A stretch of 8,428 bases of DNA. Origin: JBMNTQ01 sp050945815. Lineage in GTDB: Bacteria; Bacillota; Clostridia; Christensenellales; JBMNTQ01. The notes under the pieces were generated by a model that did no database searches, had not been told where the DNA came from, and was given only the letters and a program-made list of their open reading frames with translations. Below, in pieces: positions 1 to 7,326 of the stretch. Where the stretch lies: assembly GCA_050945815.1 (NCBI GenBank), contig JBMNTQ010000085.1, positions 1 to 8,428 of the forward strand, in the 5' to 3' direction. Both the position numbers and the translations under genes were made by a program. The first letter of the stretch is position 1; the number at the start of each line of letters is the position of its first letter.

Positions 1-485
1 TTCAGTGCCGAAGGAACCTTCAACCAAGCCTTGCCCACAGCCATACCGCAAGCCATGTCGGTCGAACCCACACCGGTAGAAAATGCCCCCAGCGCGCCAT
101 AAGTGCAGGTGTGCGAATCCGCACCAATCACCACATCCCCAGCAGTCACCAGGCCCTTCTCCGGCAGCAGCGCATGTTCAACGCCCATATCCCCCACATC
201 AAAAAAATTCTTAATTCCTTTCGCTTTGGCAAAGTCCCGCACAAATTTACATTGCTCTGCCGCTTTTATGTCCTTGTTGGGGGTAAAATGATCCATTACC
301 AAGGAAATCTTGTCCCGGTCGAATACCTCGTCGCGCCCCATCTTATTAAATTCCTTAATCGCCACCGGCGACGTGATATCGTTTCCCAGAACCATATCCA
401 GCCGAGCCAGCACAAGTTCCCCCACGGCAACGCTATCCTTACCGCTGTGGGCCGCAATTATTTTTTGCGTCATGGTCATCCCCAT
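1..485 (-). CDS. leuC: 3-isopropylmalate/citramalate dehydratase large subunit LeuC (N-terminal 161 residues; cut by window edge)
   Basis: Aconitase-family [4Fe-4S] isomerase large subunit. With LeuD it converts 2- to 3-isopropylmalate in leucine synthesis and, next to cimA, probably also citramalate to methylmalate. The visible part shows the family signatures VMDHFTPN (residues 63-70), GDMGVEHALLPEKG (98-111) and the active-site stretch GADSHTCTYGALGAF followed by TGVGSTD (121-143). The cluster cysteines would lie in the missing C-terminal two thirds. The start ATG at 485 gives MGMTMTQKI, typical of clostridial LeuC, and has AGGGAGG eight bases upstream (494-500). Two further in-frame ATGs at 479 and 473 are less well placed. 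The gene begins inside the end of cimA, overlapping it by 47 nt in another frame. leuD and leuB would be expected further left. Confidence 0.95.
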   Translation of the reverse strand, partial: MGMTMTQKIIAAHSGKDSVAVGELVLARLDMVLGNDITSPVAIKEFNKMGRDEVFDRDKISLVMDHFTPNKDIKAAEQCKFVRDFAKAKGIKNFFDVGDMGVEHALLPEKGLVTAGDVVIGADSHTCTYGALGAFSTGVGSTDMACGMAVGKAWLKVPSAL

Positions 486-2070
486 CCGGCAATCCTCCCT
501 TTCTCATTTCATCCATCGTCAATTTATACTCAATCGAATCCGAAAGCGCCTGCCAGCTCGCCTCAATAATATCCTGTGAAACGCCTACAGTCGTCCAGGC
601 CTGCTCTCCGTCGCTGGATTCAATCAAAACCCGTACCTTCGCCGCCGTCGCATCCTCCGTTCCAAGCACACGCACCTTATAGTCCGTCAGATGCATGTTC
701 GCCACCTGAGGATAGAAAACCTGCAAAGCCTTGCGCAGCGCCCTATCCAGCGCATGAACCGGGCCCGCGCCCAGGGCCGCCGCCATCTCCGTTCTGCCCC
801 CCACCTTAACCTGAATCATAGCCGAAGCAGACAAGCTTCCATCCGGCGCAGGGTATTCCCCAGTGGTCTTATACAGTATCAATGAGAAATGCGGCTTGAA
901 TTTACCCAACACCCTCAAGACCATCATCTCAAAGCTCGCATCCGCCGCCTCAAACTGATAGCCCTGATGCTCCAGTTCTTTCAGCTTCTCCAATATCTCC
1001 GAAGTTTTGGGCGATTTTTTGGTCAACTCCGGTACAATCGCGCCAATCTTAGCCAAAACCGTCGTACGCCCGGAAACCTCCGAAGCCAAAAACCGCCGAT
1101 CGTTGCCCACCGCCTCCGGATTGATGTGCTCAAACGAGCTGGAAAGCTTGCTCACACCGTCAACATGCATACCGCCCTTATGGGCAAAAGCGCTGCGCCC
1201 TACATACGCCTTATCGTTGCGCACGCGCATATTCGCGATATCCGCGATACGATAGGCCGTACTGGTCAACTGCTCCATCCTGTCGCCAATGCAGTCATAG
1301 CCGCGCTTTAGCTGCAAGCTCGGTATAATCACGCTTAAATCCGCATTACCACAGCGTTCACCAAAGCCTGCAAACGTCCCCTGCACATGGGAAATGCCCG
1401 CCTCCACCGCCAGCAGCGAATTGGCCACAGCACAACCGATGTCGTCATGGCAATGAATGCCCACGCGCAGGTCCAAAAACGCAGCACACACCTCAGCACA
1501 AATCCGGGCAATCTCATCAGGATGGGTGCCGCCGTTGGTATCACACAAGCAAAGCACATCCGCACCGCTCGCGCGAGCAGCCGACAACACCTGCATCGCA
1601 TAGCTCTCATTAGCCGCGTAGCCGTCAAAAAAATGCTCCGCGTCAAACACCACCTGCTTGCCATGGCTTTTGAAAAAAGCCAGCGTATCGCCCACCGCCT
1701 GAATATTCTGTTCCAGCGTAGCCTTTAAAATAGCCGTAACATGCAAGTCCCACGCCTTGCCAAAGATCGAAACCACCGGCGTTTTCGCCCGCAAAAGAGA
1801 CACTACATTCTCATCCTGCTCCACATCAAGGTGGATGCGCCGGGTGCTCCCAAACGCGCAAAGCTGGGCACTTTTCAAGTCCAGCTCCCCCGCCCGCTCA
1901 AAAAACTCAATGTCCTTTGGGTTCGAGCCGGGGTTTCCCGCCTCAATATAGCTGATTCCGAAATTATCCAGCGCCCGCACAATATTCAATTTATCTCGCA
2001 CAGAAAAGGATATTCCCTCTCCCTGGGCGCCATCGCGCAGCGTAGAATCAAAGATTTCCACTCGTCTCAT
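439..2070 (-). CDS. cimA: (R)-citramalate synthase CimA
   Basis: Condenses acetyl-CoA with pyruvate to citramalate, the first step of the threonine-independent route to 2-oxobutyrate and isoleucine. The 543-residue protein has the HMGL-like TIM barrel with DSTLRDGAQ (8-16), the metal ligands in HCHDD (206-210) and GERCGNADL (237-245), then the catalytic SAFAHKGGMHVDG segment (293-305). A LeuA-dimer type regulatory domain spans about residues 400-520, and in the family this domain senses isoleucine or leucine. The overall look fits the Firmicute/Clostridia citramalate synthase branch rather than LeuA (isopropylmalate synthase) or homocitrate synthase, which remain less likely alternatives. The last 20 or so residues (from MRKGGLPDG) are hydrophilic and encoded over the leuC ribosome site and start, so they look like an extension beyond the usual end. 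The start is preceded by TAGGAG (2082-2087) at a rather long 11-base spacing. It lies 48 nt after ilvD. Confidence 0.92.
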   Translation of the reverse strand: MRRVEIFDSTLRDGAQGEGISFSVRDKLNIVRALDNFGISYIEAGNPGSNPKDIEFFERAGELDLKSAQLCAFGSTRRIHLDVEQDENVVSLLRAKTPVVSIFGKAWDLHVTAILKATLEQNIQAVGDTLAFFKSHGKQVVFDAEHFFDGYAANESYAMQVLSAARASGADVLCLCDTNGGTHPDEIARICAEVCAAFLDLRVGIHCHDDIGCAVANSLLAVEAGISHVQGTFAGFGERCGNADLSVIIPSLQLKRGYDCIGDRMEQLTSTAYRIADIANMRVRNDKAYVGRSAFAHKGGMHVDGVSKLSSSFEHINPEAVGNDRRFLASEVSGRTTVLAKIGAIVPELTKKSPKTSEILEKLKELEHQGYQFEAADASFEMMVLRVLGKFKPHFSLILYKTTGEYPAPDGSLSASAMIQVKVGGRTEMAAALGAGPVHALDRALRKALQVFYPQVANMHLTDYKVRVLGTEDATAAKVRVLIESSDGEQAWTTVGVSQDIIEASWQALSDSIEYKLTMDEMRKGGLPDGDDHDAKNNCGPQR

Positions 2071-2118
2071 ACTTTTATAAACTCCTACGTCATAGTCCCT
2101 TGTGGCGAGAGTAACCCC

Positions 2119-3780
2119 TCATCCCACCGTAGCGCCCTTATCCGCCGATGCTACCATCCGCGCATAGCGCTTGAGATAGCCCTTCAATTCCCGCTGCGGC
2201 CGGATTTCCATGGCCGTCTTTCGACGTTCCATTTCCTGCTCTACAACCTCCAGCTCCAAGCTGTAATTCGGAATATCCAGCACAATCATATCGCCCTCCC
2301 GTACATAGGCAATCGGGCCGCCCTTCGCAGCCTCAGGCGAAACATGCCCAATCGCGCTGCCCCGGGTCGCCCCGGAAAACCGTCCGTCGGTAATCAGCGC
2401 CACTTCCTTATCTAGGCCCATCCCCGCAATCGCCGAGGTAGGAGAAAGCATCTCCCGCATCCCCGGGCCGCCGGACGGCCCCTCATATCGAATAACCACC
2501 ACGTCCCCGGGAACAATCTTGCCGCCATAAATCGCAGCAATCGCCTGCTCCTCGCTGTCAAACACCCGAGCAGGCCCACGGTGCTTCAACATCTCCGGCG
2601 CAACTGCGCTGCGCTTCACCACAGCACCATCCGGGCAGATCGAACCAAACAATACGGCAATACCCCCGGTTTTCGAGTATGGCGCATCAATGGTACGCAC
2701 CACTTCACCGTCCGGGTCCGGTGCCGAAGCGATATTTTCCCCCACGCTTAGCCCACTGGCCGTCATAAGGCCGGTGTTTAGCAGGCCGGCCTTCGCCAGC
2801 TCCTTCATCACGCAAGCCACTCCGCCCACCTGATACAAATCCTGCATATGGTGGGAGCCGGCCGGCGCCAAATGACAAAGGTTGGGCGTCGATTCGCTAA
2901 TCTCGTTAATCTGGTGCAAATCCAGCGAAACCCCCGCCTCGTGGGCAATGGCCGTCAAGTGCAGCACCGAATTGCTGGAACAGCCCAACGCCATATCCAC
3001 CCGCAAAGCGTTCTCAAAAGCCTCGGTCGTCATAATATCCAGCGCCCGAATATCCTTCTCCACCAATTCCATAACCTTACCGCCTACAGCCTTCGCCAGC
3101 CGCAGCCGATGGGCATACACTGCCGGAATGGTACCATTGCCCAAAAGGCCCATACCCAAAACTTCCGTCAGGCAGTTCATGGAATTCGCCGTAAACATAC
3201 CCGAACACGAACCGCAGCCCGGGCAGGCATTGTCCTCGTAGTAGGCAAGCTGTTCCTCGTCTGCCTTGCCCGCCTTATAGGCGCCTACGCTTTCAAACAC
3301 ACTGTTCAAATCCATGCTCTTTCCGGTTTTATCCGGCAAAGAAAGCATCGGCCCGCCCGAAACAAAGATGCTGGGCAAATTCAGCCGCGCTGCCGCCATC
3401 AACATCCCAGGCACGATCTTATCGCAGCTGGGAATAAACACCAAAGCATCAAAGCAGTGGGCCATAACCATACATTCAATACTGTCTGCAATCAACTCCC
3501 GAGAGGCAAGGGAATAACGCATTCCCTCATGCCCCATTGCGATGCCATCACATATCCCAATAACATTAAACTCCATCGGGGTTCCCCCCGCCGCCAGAAC
3601 ACCGTCCTTAGCGGCGCGGGCAATCTGCTGCAAATGGCTGTGGCCGGGCACCACCTCATTAAAAGAGTTCACAATGCCAATCAAGGGCTTTTTTAGCTGT
3701 TCATCCGTAAAGCCCATCGCTTTTATTAAAGAGCGGTGCGGCGCACGCTCCGCCCCCAATTTTACCTGATCGCTTCTCAT
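2119..3780 (-). CDS. ilvD: dihydroxy-acid dehydratase IlvD
   Basis: Iron-sulfur dehydratase that turns 2,3-dihydroxy-isovalerate and 2,3-dihydroxy-3-methylvalerate into the 2-keto acids of valine/leucine and isoleucine. At 553 residues it is full length for the IlvD/Edd family. Visible signatures are GICDGIAMGHEGM (75-87, with Cys77 and Asp78), PSCDKIVPGM (117-126, Cys119 plus Lys121, the residue carbamylated in the family) and CPGCGSCSGMFTANSM (186-201). The C-terminal part has YEGPSGGPGMREML and the TDGRFSGATRG motif. The sequence alone does not settle whether the cluster is 2Fe-2S or 4Fe-4S. It starts 13 nt after the ilvC stop. The only ribosome site, GAGG, overlaps the ilvC TGA and is about 11 bases away, suggesting translational coupling to ilvC. 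Confidence 0.97.
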   Translation of the reverse strand: MRSDQVKLGAERAPHRSLIKAMGFTDEQLKKPLIGIVNSFNEVVPGHSHLQQIARAAKDGVLAAGGTPMEFNVIGICDGIAMGHEGMRYSLASRELIADSIECMVMAHCFDALVFIPSCDKIVPGMLMAAARLNLPSIFVSGGPMLSLPDKTGKSMDLNSVFESVGAYKAGKADEEQLAYYEDNACPGCGSCSGMFTANSMNCLTEVLGMGLLGNGTIPAVYAHRLRLAKAVGGKVMELVEKDIRALDIMTTEAFENALRVDMALGCSSNSVLHLTAIAHEAGVSLDLHQINEISESTPNLCHLAPAGSHHMQDLYQVGGVACVMKELAKAGLLNTGLMTASGLSVGENIASAPDPDGEVVRTIDAPYSKTGGIAVLFGSICPDGAVVKRSAVAPEMLKHRGPARVFDSEEQAIAAIYGGKIVPGDVVVIRYEGPSGGPGMREMLSPTSAIAGMGLDKEVALITDGRFSGATRGSAIGHVSPEAAKGGPIAYVREGDMIVLDIPNYSLELEVVEQEMERRKTAMEIRPQRELKGYLKRYARMVASADKGATVG

Positions 3781-3793
3781 GGTTTTCTAAGCC

Positions 3794-4786
3794 TCAGTCC
3801 TTCTTCCAGATCATGTTCTTGCGAAGGTCAGCGCCCACGGTCTCCACCTCATGCGCTCTCTCCAGACGGCGGCGCGCATTGAAGTAGGGGCGTTTGGTCT
3901 GGTTCTCCAAAATCCAGTTGCGGGCAAAAGTGCCGTCCTGAATCTCTCCCAAAACCTTCTTCATCTCTTTCTTGGTCTCCTCGGTGATAATGCGCTCGCC
4001 CACCGTATAATCGCCATATTCCGCCGTATCGCTGATGGAATAGCGCATGAAGGACAGTCCGTCCTGCACCACCAAATCAATGATCAGCTTCATCTCATGC
4101 ACACACTCAAAATACGCACTCTCCGGCTGGTAGCCCGCTTCCACCAAAGTCTCGAACCCGGCCTTCATCAGCGCAGAAACACCGCCGCACAACACAGCCT
4201 GCTCGCCAAAAAGGTCCGTCTCCGTTTCTTCTTTGAAAGTGGTGCCCAAAATGCCCGCCCGCGCACCACCGACTCCAGCAGCATAAGCCAACGCCTTGTC
4301 CCGCGCTTTCCCAGTAGCATCCTGATAAACAGCGATCAGGCAAGGCACGCCTCTTCCCTCAAGATACTGGCTTCTAACGGTATGCCCCGGCCCTTTAGGA
4401 GCAATCATAATCACGTCTACATCCGCCGGCGGCAGAATCTGCCCATAATGGATGTTAAAGCCATGGGCAAAAGCCAAAGCCATCCCAGGTCGCAGGTTAG
4501 GCTGAATATCCTTCTCATACAAAGCCGCCTGCTTCTCATCGTTCACAAGAATCATCACCAAGTCCGCCTTTTTCACAGCATCAGCCGTATTTAAAACCTG
4601 CAAGCCCGCGTCCTCTGCAATCTTTGCCGACTTCGAGCCCTCATAAAGGCCGACAATCACATCCACGCCGCTATCCTTCAGGTTCAGGGCATGGGCATGC
4701 CCCTGGCTTCCGTAGCCCACAACTGCCACAGTCTTCCCGTTCAAAAGTGCAAGGTTGCAATCCTCTTCATAATACAATTGTGCCAT
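3794..4786 (-). CDS. ilvC: ketol-acid reductoisomerase IlvC (class I, short form)
   Basis: Mg-dependent isomeroreductase that converts acetolactate and acetohydroxybutyrate to dihydroxy acids. At 330 residues it is the short class I form. The Rossmann motif GYGSQGHAHALNL is at 24-36. The catalytic set is present: His108 in AHGFNIHYG, Lys131 in APKGPG, Asp191 and Glu195 as metal ligands in ETDLFGEQ, Glu227 and Glu231 in FECVHEMK, and Ser252 in YSISDTAEYGD. The cofactor loop reads GLYEGSKSAK (46-55). The usual arginine is a tyrosine, followed by a glutamate, and the usual Trp after SKS is Ala, hinting that NADH may be accepted. AAAGGAG eight bases upstream lies inside the end of ilvN, and only 3 nt separate the two genes. 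Confidence 0.97.
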   Translation of the reverse strand: MAQLYYEEDCNLALLNGKTVAVVGYGSQGHAHALNLKDSGVDVIVGLYEGSKSAKIAEDAGLQVLNTADAVKKADLVMILVNDEKQAALYEKDIQPNLRPGMALAFAHGFNIHYGQILPPADVDVIMIAPKGPGHTVRSQYLEGRGVPCLIAVYQDATGKARDKALAYAAGVGGARAGILGTTFKEETETDLFGEQAVLCGGVSALMKAGFETLVEAGYQPESAYFECVHEMKLIIDLVVQDGLSFMRYSISDTAEYGDYTVGERIITEETKKEMKKVLGEIQDGTFARNWILENQTKRPYFNARRRLERAHEVETVGADLRKNMIWKKD

Positions 4787-4789
4787 GTT

Positions 4790-5326
4790 TCATTCTCCTT
4801 TGTTTAAGATAATATTTTTTGAGTCCATACAGCTGGTTCCCCGGGCAATCGCCGCAACACCGGTGCGGCAAAGCTCCATAATTCCATACTGCCGAACATA
4901 TTCCACAAACGCGTCCAACTTGCTCTTCTCCCCGGTCAGCTCTGCACTAATCACCTCAGGAGACAGGTCCACAACTTTAGCCCGAAATACTTTAACCGCA
5001 TCCATAATTTCCGTACGCTTATCCGTCTCTGCATGAATCTTCACCATCATCAGCTCCCGGATAATGGTGTTGCCCGGCTCCATCATCTCAATCTTGTGAA
5101 CATCGTGCAGCTTTGCCAGCTGCTTCATAATCTGGTCCTTTGTCCGCTCATCACCGGTCGCAACAATCGTCATCCTGGAAAGTCGGGTGTTCTCCGTTTC
5201 TCCCACGGTTAAGGAATCAATGTTGTAGCCGCGCCGGGCAAACAAGCCCGACACCCGAGTCAAAACTCCGAAATGGTTGGTCACCAACACGCTCAAAACA
5301 AACTGTTCTTCCTGCATATCCCTCAT
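4790..5326 (-). CDS. ilvN: acetolactate synthase small (regulatory) subunit IlvN
   Basis: Regulatory partner of IlvB. It activates the enzyme and gives valine feedback inhibition. The 178-residue protein has an N-terminal ACT domain (about 8-82) with TNHFGVLTRVSGLFARRGYNIDSL, then an ALS_ss C-terminal domain (about 90-165). Asn17, Gly20 and Asn35 correspond, by eye, to the E. coli IlvH valine-site residues Asn11, Gly14 and Asn29, so feedback by valine is predicted to be intact. The start at 5326 gives an ATGA overlap of 4 nt with the ilvB stop, the usual coupled arrangement, with GAGG just upstream. A second ATG three codons later is possible but its GAGGG would be too close. Confidence 0.95.
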   Translation of the reverse strand: MRDMQEEQFVLSVLVTNHFGVLTRVSGLFARRGYNIDSLTVGETENTRLSRMTIVATGDERTKDQIMKQLAKLHDVHKIEMMEPGNTIIRELMMVKIHAETDKRTEIMDAVKVFRAKVVDLSPEVISAELTGEKSKLDAFVEYVRQYGIMELCRTGVAAIARGTSCMDSKNIILNKGE

Positions 5327-6999
5327 ACCTCGCTTCCAAACATCATGTCGTCGATCGTCCCGCCCGGCGGTATCATAGGAAACACCATCTCACACGGGTC
5401 TATTTTGCAGTCCACCAACACAGGGCCGCATTCCTGATTCATCGCCGTCTCCAACACAGGCCCAATGTCCTCCGCTCGTTCAATCCGCAAGCCCCGGGCG
5501 CCGAAGGCCTGTGCCAGCAACACAAGATCTGTCTTACGATCCAGCACCGTACAAGACAACCGGCTGTCAAAAAATAGCGATTGCCACTGCCGCACCATCC
5601 CCAAAGAATTATTGTTCATCACAATCACCACCAAAGGCAGCCCTTGGGAAACCGCCGTCGCCATCTCATTCAAATTCATATGGAAGCTGCCGTCTCCGGT
5701 AAAAAGCACGGTACGTTTCCTGCCGCTGCCTATGCAAGCACCAATAGCCGCCCCCAGGCCAAAGCCCATGGTTCCCAGGCCGCCGGAAGAGATATGCGTG
5801 CCCGGCTTTTTGAATTTGTAATATTGGGCCACCCACATCTGATGTTGCCCCACATCGGTAGCGACCGGCATATCCTCACTCGCCAGCTCCCAAACCTTTT
5901 CAATCACGTCCTTTGGATAAACCTTGTCGTCATGGGATACACAAGTAGCAGGCCTATCCTGCCCCATCTTCTCAACCTCCTGTACCCACTGCTCCCGCTT
6001 TTGCTGCGGCAGCTTCTCACAAAGCCTGGCAACAATATCCCGCACATCTCCCACCAGACTGGTATAGGCAGGAATATTCTTGCCTATCTCCGCCGGATCA
6101 ATATCAATATGCAAAACCCGGGCAAAACGTGCAAATTCACTCTTTTTGCCCGTTGCCCGGTCTGAAAAACGTGCGCCCACCGCCACAATCAAATCTGCCT
6201 GCGTCAATGCCTTAGCCGACACATACTGTCCATGCATCCCGATCATACCTAAATTGCCCGGATAATCCCACGGAATCCCGCTGATCCCCATCATGCTGGT
6301 GCCGATAGGGGCCTGCATTTTGTCCGCCAAGCACATCACAGCTTCCCCTGCATTCGCCAACACCACACCGCCGCCGGAATAGATAAACGGACGCTCCGCC
6401 TCCTGAAGCAATGCAACCGCAGCGTCCAGCTCTTCTTCCCCGCAGCAAACATCCGGGAACTTACAGACTTCCCCCTGAGGCACAAATTCACAGCTTGCAA
6501 GCTGCACATCCTTGGGAATATCCACCAAAACCGGACCCGGCCTTCCGGATTTCGCAATCTGAAACGCCTCTCGTAAGATGAAAGCCAAGTCATCAATGTT
6601 CTTTACAATATAGTTGTGCTTGGTGATAGGCATCGTTATGCCCGCGATATCCACTTCCTGAAAGCTGTCCCGGCCAATCAGCTCCATCGCCACATTGCCG
6701 GTAATCGCCACCATCGGCGAGGAGTCCAAGTAAGCAGTGGCTATCCCAGTTACGAGGTTGGTCGCACCGGGGCCAGAGGTTGCAATTACAACACCGGTCT
6801 TGCCGGTAAGCCGTGCATAGCCGTCCGCAGCGTGAGACGCCCCCTGCTCATGACTGGTCAAAATATGCGAAATGCGATCCTTATAATCATACAGCGCGTC
6901 GTAAATATTAACAACCTGACCGCCCGGATAGCCAAAAACAGTGTCCGTCCCCTGTTCCAGCAAAACTTCCATTATAATTCTAGCACCCGTTAACTGCAT
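5323..6999 (-). CDS. ilvB: acetolactate synthase large (catalytic) subunit IlvB
   Basis: Thiamine-diphosphate and FAD enzyme joining two pyruvates to acetolactate, or pyruvate and 2-oxobutyrate to acetohydroxybutyrate: the committed step of the pathway. The 558 residues contain the N-terminal ThDP domain with the catalytic Glu51 in SHEQGASHAADGYAR, the central FAD-binding domain (about 190-330), and the C-terminal ThDP/Mg motif GDGSFHMNLNE through MNN (435-463). The adjacent ilvN supports the biosynthetic rather than the catabolic (AlsS) type. The start chosen is the ATG at 6999 (MQLTGARII). It has AGGGGG seven bases upstream and matches the family N-terminus. A longer reading frame runs back to 7125 but would have to translate through the leader terminator, so those 42 extra residues are not accepted. 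It is the first structural gene of the operon. Confidence 0.97.
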   Translation of the reverse strand: MQLTGARIIMEVLLEQGTDTVFGYPGGQVVNIYDALYDYKDRISHILTSHEQGASHAADGYARLTGKTGVVIATSGPGATNLVTGIATAYLDSSPMVAITGNVAMELIGRDSFQEVDIAGITMPITKHNYIVKNIDDLAFILREAFQIAKSGRPGPVLVDIPKDVQLASCEFVPQGEVCKFPDVCCGEEELDAAVALLQEAERPFIYSGGGVVLANAGEAVMCLADKMQAPIGTSMMGISGIPWDYPGNLGMIGMHGQYVSAKALTQADLIVAVGARFSDRATGKKSEFARFARVLHIDIDPAEIGKNIPAYTSLVGDVRDIVARLCEKLPQQKREQWVQEVEKMGQDRPATCVSHDDKVYPKDVIEKVWELASEDMPVATDVGQHQMWVAQYYKFKKPGTHISSGGLGTMGFGLGAAIGACIGSGRKRTVLFTGDGSFHMNLNEMATAVSQGLPLVVIVMNNNSLGMVRQWQSLFFDSRLSCTVLDRKTDLVLLAQAFGARGLRIERAEDIGPVLETAMNQECGPVLVDCKIDPCEMVFPMIPPGGTIDDMMFGSEV

Positions 7000-7006
7000 A
7001 ACTTTT

Positions 7007-7012
7007 CCCCCT
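7007..7012 (-). promoter_or_regulatory. ribosome binding site of ilvB
   Basis: AGGGGG seven bases before the ATG at 6999 and downstream of the leader terminator. It fixes the short IlvB start over the longer open frame that begins at 7125. Confidence 0.75.
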
Positions 7013-7020
7013 ATTTTTGA

Positions 7021-7059
7021 TATAAGAAAGGGCCCGTGGTCGCTTCGCCACAGGCCCTT
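7021..7059 (-). terminator. intrinsic terminator in the ilv leader (attenuator)
   Basis: Read on the minus strand, AAGGGCCTGTGG (7059-7048) pairs along its full length with CCACGGGCCCTT (7039-7028). This gives a 12-bp stem with one U-G pair and an 8-nt loop CGAAGCGA. The tail is TTCTTAT (7027-7021), a modest U-tract. The hairpin sits 18 nt after the leader-peptide stop and 22 nt before the ilvB ATG, the place expected for an attenuator. It can only serve regulation of ilvB, since nothing but the leader peptide lies between it and the promoter. Confidence 0.85.
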
Positions 7060-7076
7060 CAAAAACGTACTGCTTG

Positions 7077-7223
7077 TTAGGCAATGGTTTTCGGTACAGC
7101 TTCCCTGCTTTTTGCGAAACGACAATCCGTACTATCTATGACTACGACTCCAAGGAGCAGTAGGCCGATAATACTAATAATGCCGACGATAATCGCAAAA
7201 GCGTTGTTCAAAACGAAAGGCAT
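7077..7223 (-). CDS. branched-chain amino acid leader peptide (ilvL-like, 48 codons)
   Basis: The peptide starts MPFVLNNAFA, then IIVGIISIIG (11-20) and LLLLGVVVI (21-29), and ends DSTDCRFAKSREAVPKTIA. Residues 11-29 contain 7 Ile, 4 Leu and 4 Val, and all four leucines use different CTN codons. GAGGTG lies six to seven bases before the ATG. It begins about 65 nt downstream of the predicted ilv transcription start and stops 18 nt before a strong terminator. By analogy with E. coli ilvL, ribosome stalling at the Ile/Leu/Val run when any of the three charged tRNAs is short would favour read-through into ilvB. A real small membrane protein with one 20-residue helix is the alternative, but the position and codon content argue for a leader. 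This is inference from layout; no experiment is implied. Confidence 0.8.
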   Translation of the reverse strand: MPFVLNNAFAIIVGIISIIGLLLLGVVVIDSTDCRFAKSREAVPKTIA

Positions 7224-7246
7224 ACTCTGCACCTCAATCAACCCTC

Positions 7247-7271
7247 TCCGTCAGAAGAAACCTCGGACGGA
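7247..7271 (-). other. hairpin at the 5' end of the ilv leader RNA
   Basis: On the minus strand TCCGTC (7271-7266) pairs with GACGGA (7252-7247), extendable by a U-G pair, with a 13-nt loop. It precedes the leader-peptide ribosome site. Its role is unknown; it may stabilise the leader RNA. Confidence 0.4.
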
Positions 7272-7285
7272 AAACCGCCTTAAAT

Positions 7286-7299
7286 TAAAATTAATTTTA
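7286..7299. promoter_or_regulatory. A/T palindrome over the ilv -10 and start site
   Basis: TAAAATTAATTTTA is a perfect 14-bp palindrome that includes the -10 box and the expected start site, a position where a bound repressor would block transcription. It does not match the CodY consensus beyond AATTTT, and an A/T-rich start region could produce it by chance. Confidence 0.3.
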
Positions 7300-7322
7300 G
7301 CATGTTTTATACCCGGTGTCAA
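7294..7322 (-). promoter_or_regulatory. sigma-70/sigma-A type promoter of the ilv operon
   Basis: A perfect -35 TTGACA (7322-7317), a 17-bp spacer and a -10 TAAAAT (7299-7294), one mismatch from TATAAT. Transcription would begin near 7287, giving a leader of about 288 nt before ilvB. This is the only strong promoter I see for the operon. Confidence 0.85.
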
Positions 7323-7326
7323 GCAT

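Noticed and set aside
2097..2107. The 11-mer CCCTTGTGGCG, also found near 7472
   Set aside because: Only two copies in unrelated contexts with no flanking similarity, so chance is the simplest reading.
1741..2415. 224-residue open frame on the plus strand, and the similar 247-residue frame at 3851-4594
   Set aside because: Both are antisense to well-supported genes (cimA/ilvD and ilvC), have low-complexity His/Arg/Pro-rich composition, and have no ribosome site worth noting.
2848..3696. 282-residue open frame on the plus strand
   Set aside because: It lies wholly antisense to ilvD, shows no family motif, and is a product of the codon bias of ilvD on the other strand.
7000..7125. Upstream extension of ilvB by 42 residues to an ATG at 7125
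   Set aside because: It would translate through the terminator hairpin and overlap the leader ORF. The extra residues do not resemble IlvB N-termini, and the ATG at 6999 has a clear AGGGGG site.
7000..7287. T-box riboswitch controlling ilvB
   Set aside because: The leader length would suit one, but there is no T-box sequence GGGUGGNACCGCG and no antiterminator bulge. The leader peptide explains the region better.
7294..7322. CodY box at the ilv promoter
   Set aside because: Only the AATTTT half agrees with AATTTTCWGAAAATT; the other half does not.
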